Assembly: GCA_020746875.1 (NCBI GenBank)
Contig: JAGTJL010000003.1
Coordinates: forward strand, 620,001 to 684,000
Reading direction: 5' to 3'
Length of the DNA: 64,000 nt
DNA from: Rhexocercosporidium sp. MPI-PUGE-AT-0058
Taxonomy: Eukaryota; Ascomycota; Leotiomycetes; Helotiales
The position numbers were made by a program, and so were the translations under genes. Below the pieces are notes generated by a model. It was not told the DNA's origin. It searched no databases and saw only the letters and a list, made by a program, of their open reading frames with translations. Positions within the stretch are counted from its first letter, which is position 1; the number at the start of each line of letters is the position of its first letter. Positions 22,721-33,177 of this stretch are shown piece after piece.

Positions 22721-25672
22721 TCAGTCTCTACCCTCATCCTCCCCATGATTAACAGGTGGTGCACCAAGAAGCCAGCCAACACCACTGGCAAGTCCTCCAA
22801 CAGCCACATTCTTCAACTGATCTCGTTTCCGCATAGGGGCTTTAAGACTCGCTGAATCTGGAGTCGAAACCCTCGACAGCTCAGCACTCCCTCTTGAATC
22901 TGGTCTCGGCTTCTCTTGTCTAGTGCTGTTGCTACCCCTGACCATAGAGAGTGCCGAGAAGCCGTTTTGGGCTCGAGCCATAGAGGCACGAGATAAGTCG
23001 AATAAGGACATCGGTGCTTCTTCCACGGCGCGGGATGTGCTTGTCGTGGCATTGTTCTTCATGGGCGTTGCTGCGAATCCACCCGGCATCAACTTGTCGT
23101 CGCCTTGCTCATCCCATGCCGCTTCGATTTTGGCCTCTTCCTTTACGAACTGCTCTAGTTTCTCCTCACATCTTCGATACACGTTGAGAATTTCTTGTAA
23201 AGTCGCCTTTGGTGCTAGACGCAGTGCCTGGGAGAGACAGTCCATACGTTGCTCGAGATGACGAATATCGAGATTTCCGCTTGTATTTCCTAGGTGCGTG
23301 GGCTTGATAGTGTGGCTCGTTCGTTCGTACTTGCCGGCTTGCAGTGAGGCGCGCCAGGACCAGTCGTCGAGCACTTTTGGAGGGGGTTCCGCAAAGAGAC
23401 CGGAATTCTTTCGCTCCAGGTCAGGAGATCTAGCATGTGCGGGACCAGCGATATCCTTGAGTCGAGTAACAACATATGAATAAGCTGTTTCAAAATCTTC
23501 TTCGGCAAGTGCAGCATCGATACACATGCTGACAATGCGCTTTTCAGCGATTGTTTTTTGTTCTGCTTGTGGAATTGTTTTGGCCTTATCTTTCGTCAAC
23601 CCAGCTAACACCATGTTGTTGCCCATGTCAACAAAATCGCCAATTTTGGTATAGCTTTTTGGATTCTGGTCGAGAATCTTGCCGATGATGGATATTGGAT
23701 CGCTGTGTACCCGGAGGTTTACTGGCCTGAATGGCTCTCCTTGTTTGAAGACAAGTCGGTACTTTCCAACCTCGTGGGTGACTCTAACCAAGTGCTCCAT
23801 TTCATCGTACTCAGTTGAGCCCTGGAGCGTCTCTGGGAATGTGTGAAGTCTAGCATAGCTATCAGTATTGACTCCGCATGACTGGGATTGACTGTAATTA
23901 CATGTCGTCGCATTTCTTCAGGCCACCGCGAGTCTTATTCGCATTGGTCGCATTGTCATATGCAGTCATAGCGGCCGAGACGATGGCGTCATGGAGAACC
24001 TCGTTTGGCAATGGTGGGTCCATTGCGACCTCGTAGATGGATTGCGCCAGAGCATAGCCTTTGGAAGAAAATCAGTATTTTGAGTTGTGTGTTATGAAAG
24101 AGGGGACATACGAGTGTTTGTCAGGAGCGACTTGAGGACCTCGATCTCGATGAACTCCTTGGTGAGCTGTCCAAAGATGCCCCTTCCCTGGATGGTATCG
24201 GAACCTTCCGAGAGCTCCTCTGCACCCCAACTACGCAACCACAAGAGTTCATTCCTGGTTCGTATCCAGTACTTGTCGTCCTCCTTGGGGCCATTGGCTG
24301 TGTGGTGCATCAACTTGTTGAATGCAAGTTTCTGTTCATGTTCATCTTGGACTATGGCGAGCTCTCCGGCGCGTTTGATACTAATTGGACACCTCGCTCT
24401 CGTACACAGATATGCACTGATCAATAGTGCGTGGAGCAATTTGATAGAGTCTTCCTTTGGGGACGTTAAAGGATTCTGGTCATCCAGGAGATCATTCCGC
24501 AAGTAGGAAGCATTTTTGGCGGTGAGTAAATTACTCTCATCCAGAATTGACACGGGGGTAAGTAGTGCACACGCAGCTTGTAATGTCGGTATCCTGTCCT
24601 GATCCAGAAGCGTGATAATCCGCACCAGTATTCGCTGGACACCGTTCAAGGCTGCTTCAGATTCCTCGGATATAAGGTAGGCTGTGGCAAGCACTGATCG
24701 AGCATACCTTGCCTCCAGATGCTCTTGATCATCTTCGTCTAGCCATGTGGTTCCATCCTCATACCCTCCTAAATCGACATCACCTGGCCCGTCCCACTGC
24801 TCCACGCCTTCAACGGCTGTTTTCCACGCAGTCCCAGCTTGGTCCATTATCCATTTGAAGACCTCCTCCCAGCCAAGATATTTGTGATTCGTTGCCGAGG
24901 GCTCTACCAGAGGTTGAACAGCCTGCACACTAAGTGACGAGCTCTTTCGAAGCTTCCTCCGCTTTGTTCTTGTATCTCCATACATCCATGGGCCAACTAA
25001 GCCTTTCAAATCTCGTCCAACTGTGGGATCAGAGGCAGCATCACTAGGCTGGTCCTTCCCAGTTCTTGATAGCAATAGCGTAACTCCTGCATGATCGTCC
25101 AGACTTTCGAACTTCGGTATCGTCAGAACTGTGCCTTCGTCTGAGTGGTATTCGTAATTAAGGCGTACTAAAGGGAGGATCGTTGATATCATCCACGTTC
25201 GCAGGTAGTCGGAATGGTGCAGGAAAGGAACGAGAAGATCTGGAAGTTGCGTAATCAGACCAGTATTTTGGTCAATCCGTAATGATCGGTGAATAAGGAA
25301 GAGTATGAGGAGGTCTGTTGGCGCATCTTCTGGCGCATTTGGCCAAAGTAGTGGGAGAAGACGTAATTTCCTGACTCTCTTCTTTGCATCTCCTTCACTA
25401 ATCTCGCTCAGGGAAGAGGTATCGACTGGATCATTCGATTCTTCCGTCCAGCTGCCAGCTTCAAGATCCTCCAGAAAGGTGACATATTTGGACGAATCGA
25501 GGGTTTCCGGCAAGTGGCTAAGAAGGATACGTAGAACCAGTTCGGTATGTAGGGTCTTGCGATGGAGGGAGATGAGAGTTCGAAGTGCTGTAAGTTGTGC
25601 TTTGCTAGCCAGCTGGACGGCCAGAAGTACAGCTTTTGCTGGAGAAATTTCCGGCTCTGCCATATTTTGCAT
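22721..25672 (-). CDS. sec39: Sec39-domain secretory pathway protein (Dsl1-complex type)
   Basis: Three exons: 25672-24112, 24058-23902 and 23849-22721 (948 residues). Introns are 53 and 52 bp with CTGAT-type branch sites. The sequence follows the fungal Sec39 family: the N-terminal alpha-helical block (SPAKAVLLAVQLASKAQL), the LLTPVSILDESNLLTAKNAS region, the NKTRGGLKKCDDM block across the second intron, and DDWSWRASLQAGKYERTSH near the C-terminal part. Sec39/Dsl3 belongs to the Dsl1 tethering complex at the ER, which receives COPI vesicles returning from the Golgi. A second in-frame ATG at 25663 is an equally possible start. It is divergently paired with the complex I subunit gene 210 bp away. 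The C-terminal 100 residues are Ser/Arg-rich and probably disordered. Confidence 0.9.
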
Positions 25673-25882
25673 GTCCTCAAGAGGCGCAACGACTACAATC
25701 TGGAGATTTCCTCCAAAGCTCCAGTGTCCAAGTTAAATGTTCGGGCCTTGAGTATGAGGCAGCACTGCATTACATGCCTGGGCACGGCTGGACCTAGCGC
25801 GCATATCCCGCTGCAACCAATTCAACCTCATATCACTCCAGCTCACAGCTCAACACCAGACACATCGAATTGATCATAAAAG
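25673..25882. promoter_or_regulatory. Shared bidirectional promoter, sec39 / complex I subunit
   Basis: Only 210 bp separate the two start codons, so both promoters must lie here or overlap the 5' ends. No TATA box is evident, which is usual for housekeeping genes. Confidence 0.65.
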
Positions 25883-26263
25883 ATGTCTTCCGGCTTCGGT
25901 CTCAATGGCGGAACTTCGAGGTGCTTCCCATTTTGGCAAGAGGTTCTAGCTTGCTACGTCGTCAATACCACGTCCGACGACGACTCGGGAAAGAAGAAAT
26001 GCGTGCCGGTGTTGGAGGACTACTATGAATGTTTACATCACAAGAAGGAGGTGCGTGAAGCTCGAGACTAGAGATGCCAAAGAGATTTGATTTAGGGCGA
26101 AGGTTGACCACATAATCAGGCGACGAGAGTACGAGCGATACAACACGCATACCGAAAAGCTGCTGCTGCGAACCCCCGAGACGATGCACCAAAGGCCGGA
26201 GCGATCAGAAACCTGGGATTGTTAGACAAGGATGAGGACACCAAAGCTGTGCTAGGCAAATGA
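25883..26263 (+). CDS. NDUFS5-like mitochondrial complex I subunit (twin Cx9C)
   Basis: Two exons, 25883-26050 and 26120-26263 (103 residues); a 69-bp intron with donor GTGCGT and branch TTGAC. It begins MSSGFGLNGGTSRC and carries two C-x9-C motifs (CFPFWQEVLAC and CVPVLEDYYEC), forming a CHCH hairpin as in the 15-kDa/NDUFS5 accessory subunit of NADH:ubiquinone oxidoreductase. The FGLN motif near the N-terminus also fits. Such proteins are imported into the intermembrane space and oxidised by the Mia40 relay. No presequence, as expected for that route. The C-terminus is basic and helical. Another small CHCH family cannot be fully excluded. Confidence 0.85.
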
Positions 26264-27162
26264 GCATGGCATCAGGTATGGGCAATGGGCTATGGGCAGG
26301 ATTGTACATAAGGATCAATGTGACAACATGGAAGGAAGCTGTAGCTGTGCTTGAGCTGAGATTGGCGCTACTATGGTAATACCAAGCTTTGCGTCAATTT
26401 ATTTGGGGTCATAACAGTATGCTCCAAGCACGAACTACACAGGGTCTATTTCTTGAGTTATAAAAAGGAATTGATCTGGACGAAGCCTCAACAAAGCAAG
26501 TGGGGATAGATCCGAATAGATGCACTTCAAGGCGGTCATCCCAAGCGGGCATAAAAAACGCCTCTGAGTACCTCTTTGATTTCTTCTCTGTGTATTTCTA
26601 CGCCTGTAGTTCCTAAATCATACTTTGCTCCCACAATCATTTCCTCTAAATCTAGCTACAAGACCACCTAGCTAAAGCTCAATATCTAGGCCTACATGTC
26701 ACAGTCTCGACTAAGCAAAAATTTGAACTTGCTTGTTGTTGGCTGTGTAGTGCTGGTAAGCCAGCATCGCTATATACTTTTTACGAAGTCTTCGAATATC
26801 TCCTGGCTCTCTTATGTAAAGCTGTATAAATTGTATTTTATCTTTCATTCCATATGGAAGCCTTTGGCATCTCGCGAAGGAGAAACAGGCCAATGCTTTG
26901 GAATGTTTTGAAACCATGCCCGCAGCTGCTTCAATTTTCCCTCGGATAAGGTAAGAGTGCCAATTCCTGGGTCATGAGGAAGTCGTTCAAATACCTTGTC
27001 ATATCAGGCTATTTTCCTGTTTGCGACTGTCCAGTTTTGCTGTTGGGATGTCTAAGCGAAGGAAGCTATTTACTGCCATATCGACAATCAGTTTCGCAAC
27101 CAACATTTTGATGTCACCACGCGACCTTACAATACCACACCTGCATACGATCCGCCGCCATC
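26264..27162. other. Intergenic stretch, 0.9 kb
   Basis: Between two plus-strand genes. AT-rich around 26400-26850. No open frame has recognisable content. Confidence 0.5.
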
Positions 27163-29481
27163 ATGCCTACCCACAGAGGTATCAAGGTATCGGTGGTCTC
27201 GCAATTGGAATTGAAGCTACATCCAGAGTTCCCCCATCCAGAAAGTTCGCAATTCACGTATCGAAGTCCTGATTTGCGCAAAGGCACAGCGAAGTTTGCG
27301 GATTGGACACCGCCCTCTACTTCCTCTGACAGCAAGGCGGACCGTCTGCTTGGAAGACAGTCGGTTGTTTCGGTCTACATCCCGTCGATGCCAGGTAGTG
27401 TGTCCCTGTCCAGGTCTGTTTACGTTAGCTGACTTATCGTAGCAACGCGTTTCTGGATCCGATACAACATCCTTGAAGCGGCTACGACGCACTCGGAATG
27501 GTTCTACTTCAAGCTTTTTATGAACGGCAGGCACATTACCTCATGGGGAACGAACGCGAAGATAAGGCCGAGCGGCCAAGTCATGAGAGGGCTGTTCGAA
27601 CCCAGCGAGAGATGGAATTACAAGCACGAGGGAACAGTATTCCGGAACATGGGAACGGAAGCGCGACCTTTCATATTCGGACACGAGGAGAGAGATGGAT
27701 CCGCTGCTAATGATGGAGGATTGATTGAAGTGATGGTGTTCCGAGCTCGAGGCAGGAAGAGGAGACTGCCCAAGCCGACAGACTTCAAACCTCAGGAGGG
27801 TTATGGAATTGTGTAAGTATTTTCCGGTGGATACACCTTCAGCATCGTTTGGTTCTTCCCTACAAAGGATTGTGTTTCTCCGCGGTTCGTGGTTCACTGC
27901 TAGCTAGGAAGATAGCGATTTCAAGCAGATTCTGAGGACAAGACTGACAGACACCCCAGGATGCCCAGTGGTGGACTTCTCGAGAAGCCTCAAGATGCAA
28001 AGTTCTACGACTGGCATCTCAAAGACCCCAAAGACAATCCCTTCGCAACATTCAAGTTCCACTATCGAAGCTGGGATAATCTTACCAGCCTCCAACTGAT
28101 TCCAGACAACCACCCAAGAACTCTCCTACCAGCATCTCCAAGCGTCCTCTCTCTCAATGGCGCTTCGCAAGAGTTACAGTCCAAGCTGGAGGAAGACACA
28201 GATGAAGAAGAGAAGGGGGTGATTGCTCAGCTCAAGCGCTCGATGTCTTCGACTATCATCAGCGACCCATGGCTGACATCTGTCTTTGATGACAGCCCCG
28301 AGCGTCCTCTAAGCAATCAAGACCACAGATCTGCTTTGGTTGTACCAACCGATACCTCTCCTATCTTTTCTGGTCGACGTGGTGCAGAAGCACCTTTGTC
28401 CAGGTTCTCTGCTGCTGTTATTGACAAGCCGGCCTCACCTCAAAATAGCTGGAAGGGCTACCTTGACCGGCCATTGCCAGAGGTACCTACAAGAAATAGT
28501 TCATTAAGACAACAACAAAGAACCAACCCCTCGGGCCACTCGAGAACTTCATCCGCCATTTCGCATGCTCCATCAATTGCTGCGTCACTCCTCCCGTATC
28601 TTGAACGAGATACTGTGTCTCCAGAAGTATGTTTACTTTACATTCTAGTGCTCGGCACTTCATTTCCAATCTGCTAGCCTTGGGACCTACAGCTAATAAC
28701 TTGACCGCAGCCAATTCTAGGTGTCGCTCAGGTAGTAGAAGTCTCAGCCTCACCCACGATTCCAACATTCACTCCTACGCCCTCATCACCAAGCCTAGAC
28801 ACAATAGACTCTCCACAACCAGCCACCAACCCAACCAAATCTAAACGACAAGGCATAGCCTCACCACCCCTTAACACCCTCTTCTCAATGACCAATATCA
28901 CCGTCCGCAAAACCCGACGTTCCCCATCCAAACGCCTCTCAAAGCAGTCTCAAGCACCAACGGAAACATTAGACTTCTACTCCCCGTCCCCATCCTACTC
29001 ACCCTGTCCAGCACCCGCTCGGCCCCCAACGGAGACATTCTCCACCTTCGCCGACGATCATGATAATGACAACGACCAGCCAGCGCTCGATATTAGCCAA
29101 AACACCACTACGCTCTCCATCTCAGAGTCAGAGTGGATGTGTCGCACCCCTTCACCAGTCAAGGCTCTACCTCGCTTCGGCAGCTTGCAGAAAATGTGGA
29201 GTCCTGGTCTTGGAAAGCGTGCGTCGAGGGATACGAGTTTGAGTATGATGGGGATGGAAGTGGTGACGGAGAAAGAGAACGAAAATAGTTATGAAAATGG
29301 AAATGGTATTGGAGACGAGCACTTGGGTTTAAGAAGTAGAAGGAAAGGAAGTCGTGATACGGCGTTCAAGAAGAAAGCTACGGAGTGGTATGGGAAAGCG
29401 AAGGCTCCTTCGAGAGATGATCTTCCTGAGGAGGCGTTTGAGAATAAGAGTCAAAGACCGATGGAGGGGAACTGGATCTGA
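27163..29481 (+). CDS. Conserved fungal protein of unknown function
   Basis: Four exons: 27163-27394, 27443-27812, 27960-28626 and 28711-29481 (679 residues); introns 48, 147 and 84 bp. The first about 270 residues look folded, with motifs I associate with a widespread ascomycete hypothetical family: SVYIPSMPATRFWIRYNI, YFKLFMNGRHITSWG, EVMVFRARGRKRR and PFATFKFHYRSWDNL. These could form a beta-rich domain interrupted by introns. The rest is Ser/Pro/Thr-rich and disordered with phospho-site-like SP/TP pairs. No signal peptide, membrane helix or catalytic motif is seen. The ATG at 27163 is the first in the exon. I can name the pattern but not a function. Confidence 0.85.
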
Positions 29482-31361
29482 GGAAAGGAGAGTTCTTACT
29501 TCGGTGTTTGTTTATACTTGACACCGTCGCTCAGTCTATCATCGTGGCTTCTCACCTGCTTGCTTGGTGCTGGCTTTTCGGAGGGATCCCTCAGGGACAA
29601 GGAGGGGAGGTTTCTAACGATCTGGCTTGTCTGGTTTTGCACGACGACCTAGTTAGGAGTAATGGCAAGAGGATCAGGAAAGGTGTTATTTGAGATACCC
29701 ATGCAGCTGTGCTGAATTTGCATTTGCAACACTTTGCCTGTAGAGTAGAACGAAGACATGAAGCACAAGGAAGTACTTGAAGAATTGAAAAGCACATTCT
29801 CAACGTGACACTTTCAAATTACTGAATCGATGAACAATTACACAGTGGTTGGATTTGAGGTAGGCAAGCGCAAGTGATTAAGTCTATATCCTGGGGCCTA
29901 TCTGGTATGAGGTACAGTAGGAAGCTTCCGGCAGGAGTGTGAGCGAGCCATCATGTACACGGGAAGATCAGGAGCTAAAAAGGAATCATTTAGTTTGCGT
30001 TGAGATTCAACATATATTCAACTACACAACCTATTATCCCTGTAGGTCCTTATGTCTACAACACAACCAACAACCTACTCTACTAACACTATCGAAACAT
30101 CTCTTCAGCGTCATCCAAAGATCCAAACCATGGGCGATCCAACCTGTCTCACCACACAGACCCTGGCCGAGGACGCCACATCCGCCTCAATCAATGAAGG
30201 CGGCATGCATCCCTTGAGTTCGTTACCTTGCATTCCCGTCTTACACGCAAATTGCATTCCTCATTCGAATGCATGCATACACAAATCCGGATTCAAGCAT
30301 CAAGGGCACTAGAGATTAATGATCTTCAGCACGGAATTGTGTAGCACAAAGCGGGTTCTGATCCCATGTAACGTTCTGAAAACGGATGTGGCACGGTCCC
30401 CTGCTGCAATCAGATCCTGAAAATTCATACCTGTCAAGAAAGGCATCATATCAGCCACCATTTTAGGCCTGTCTGGGGCGTTACCTTGCTTAGAACTGAA
30501 TGCATGCCACAGAGTTCAGAGCACGGACAAGCTCGGCACTGGCTGGCGCTTTTCAGTTATCGTGATTCTGATGTTGGTGTATGGATTGGGTGCTTGGCGG
30601 GAGGGTGATTGAAGAGTGTTTACGATGAGTTGCCTAATTATGGTCATGGCGCATGAAGTAGGCTGGGAGTGATTGAAGTGGCTGGAATTGGCATTTATCA
30701 AATCGAAGGGATGTGTCTTCGAGTCTCTTGTTTTGAGCGAGCGAGCACGTTGGAAAGTTTGCTGTTGATTAGTATTTGTTCGGAAGCGATAGAAACTGTT
30801 GATCACGGATTTGCGGTTGAGAGTTTTGTGTGCTTTTCGAATTTGCTCTGGCGACTAAAGACGACGAAGTCGAACAGCTTCGAAAGCCATAGCGAAAGCC
30901 GAAATGTGATAAGACCCCAGCGCAAGCTGCAATATTGGTACAAGGGGACATGATATGCTGACTGAAGCTCAGGAGCTGACCGAGACGTGAAAGAACCAGA
31001 TGTCTGTCCAGGAATGACACCGAAATCCCCTAGATAGGATTGATCTTGTGCCCGACTGACTGACCGAATTTTCGTGCCGAAGAGAACCGATTACAAAGCA
31101 AAAGAAAAAAACCCTAGCAATCCGTTGAAAGGCATCCAAAGACTCGAAGTTCGCTCGTATCTGCCGAAATTGTAGACACCCGCTTTTTGCATTTTCCGTC
31201 GCTCGAAGCTTTGGACCATGATGTGAAGACAAATGAGAAGAAAGGCACAAGTGGAGTTGCACCTGCATCAATGAAAGTCGCAGATCCAAAGCTCCTGTCG
31301 TGCTCGACGTGATCGTACGAATTTAACGAGCAGGGCGCTCACCACCTATGATGGTCAGCAA
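29482..31361. other. Intergenic stretch, 1.9 kb
   Basis: Between convergent genes. An 86-codon ATG frame at 30052-30312 (+) is low-complexity Thr/Ser/His-rich and is not called. No structured RNA is evident. Confidence 0.45.
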
Positions 31362-32470
31362 TCAATATTCGCGACGGGAGAATTTCTCGTCATCGTAGCC
31401 TCTACCTCCGTATGGTTCGCGTCCCTCGGAGCGAGGTGCTGGGTCACCATAAGCAGCGGCTGGTGGAGGAGCCTCTCTAGCAGAGCCACGGTCGCCTCTC
31501 TCATAGTCACGACCACCACCATATCCGCCACCCCCTCCTCCACGGCGGTCATCTCCTCCTCGGCTGCTGTAGCGATCATCGCGAGAGTAGCGGTCGACTC
31601 CACGGGGAGCGTAGTCATCACGATCTCTGCCGTATCCACGATCACGGTCATCACGACGTCCGCCATAGCCACGATCGTAATCACGTCCACCGTATCCACC
31701 GCCTCCGCGGCGACGATCATCGTAGCGCTCGCCATAACGTCCTGGTGGGGGTCCTCTGCCATCCTCTTCTGTTGTTTTAGTTAATTGTGTAAGATAGAGG
31801 GAGGAGGAGATACTTGCCTCGCTTTGGTGGACCAAAGTACTTGCCAGGGGTTGGAGTACGAGGACGGGATCGACGGGCCTTCTCGATGCTCAAGGTACGG
31901 CCTTCAATAACCTCGCCTTGAAGGCCCTCCTTGGCGGCATCAGCCTGATCAGCAGTAACCATCTTGACGAAACCGAAGCCACGAGACTCCTTTGTATGAG
32001 GATCCAACATGATCTGGCACTTCTCGACATCACCATACTTCTCGAAGAGACGGGTTACCTCCAGCTCGGAGAGACGAGGATGGATACCGGTGACGAAGAG
32101 GTTCGAACCAGGGTTGACGGCGCCATCATCTTGGGGAGGGCCTCGCTCGTTCTTGGCGGGTGGACCACTGTTATGTGTAAGTTGAAGCAAAGAACAGAGG
32201 CGAGTGTGATACTAACCGACTATCGGCTTGGCCGTTACCGTTGGGGGATGCAGAGCGACGAGCACCTCCTCGAGGACTCTCACGACGGGTTGGTCGAGGG
32301 CTTGCGCTGCGGTCACGCTCGTAACGGGGAGCCTCCTCTACGCGTCGAGATTCGAGTCAGCAATCATTACCTCAAGTCCGCACATGTGCGATGGGGAGAG
32401 GAAGACGAGGAGATGATAACTTACCCTCGTAGCGGGCGCCGTTCTCGTTCTCGTAATCCATGGAAGCCAT
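31362..32470 (-). CDS. RRM protein with RS-like N-terminus and RGG tail (Tra2-like)
   Basis: Four exons: 32470-32425, 32337-32217, 32167-31818 and 31768-31362 (307 residues). The N-terminal part has Arg-Ser/Pro repeats (RSASPRPTRRESPRG). One RRM (about 78-150) carries RNP2 LFVTGI and RNP1 RGFGFVKM. After TPTPGKYFGPPKR comes a Gly/Arg/Asp/Tyr-rich tail with RGG repeats. The order resembles Tra2-type splicing regulators: RS-like, RRM, linker, Arg/Gly. Probably nuclear, binding pre-mRNA. The third intron is the odd one: the frame is restored by a GC donor (AG|GCAAGT at 31817) to CAG at 31769. A GT donor at 31813 with acceptor at 31756 is also in frame and would change a few residues. The first introns are ordinary GT-AG. 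Confidence 0.85.
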
Positions 32471-33177
32471 GATGGCAGGCTGTCAGATCGCTGAACGAAG
32501 GGGTAAAGCGAAGGGATGAGCTGAATGACTGCAGGAACTGTCCGTAGTATTATGCAACACAGGAACAGGTATCAGCTCTGATATGGTAGGTGTGTGAAGG
32601 TATTGTCTCGATGAAGTTCGAGGATGAAAAGTGGTGATGAGGCTGTCGCAGTTGAAGGGAAGGAGCTGTTGATTTTGAAAGCTTTTGGATTTGGCACGCT
32701 AAATATTGTCGCGGCGGAAGTCAAAACCTGTCTAGTCTGAAACAAGACTAGCGTTCATTCCACTGGTCTGTGCGCTAGGCGCGACCGACCGCGGCGCTCC
32801 GTTCGAGGCTCATCTTCGTTCCCAGGAGGCTGGTCAAGAGCTGTGAATTAATTCCTGCATAAGAACAAAAGTATCTCGACAAAGTCGATTTATTAGTTCA
32901 GGGTCTTTCATTCCTTTAACATTTTTTCCCTGAGGGTTATATGAGTGGTTCTTTATCTAAACGTACTTAGTGTCGACCCGGTGTATTCAACATTGACATG
33001 ACATGCACGTCTGCGTCTGCGTCTGCATCTCTTGCAGAAGTGGAGCAGCAAATTCTCGAGGGCCTTGCATAGCCATGTACTCTGTGGCACGTATGAGTGC
33101 TATTTTTATTATGCTAAGCCCTTTGCATAAGCACGAGGTCGAGCAGCTCATGCCTTCTGATAATTCTACGGCCTCAT
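32471..33177. other. Intergenic stretch upstream of the RRM gene
   Basis: 0.7 kb holding the RRM gene promoter and the 3' flank of the glutaminase gene. No gene seen. Confidence 0.5.

Noticed and set aside
30052..30312. 86-codon ATG frame (+), Thr/His-rich
   Set aside because: Low complexity and no similarity to anything I know; equally short frames occur throughout the gap.
31362..31760. Arg/Gly-rich repeats as a non-coding minisatellite
   Set aside because: They are in frame with the RRM exon and form a typical RGG tail.
32101..32110. GTTCGAACC as a possible tRNA T-loop
   Set aside because: It lies inside the RRM coding exon and no cloverleaf partner sequences surround it.
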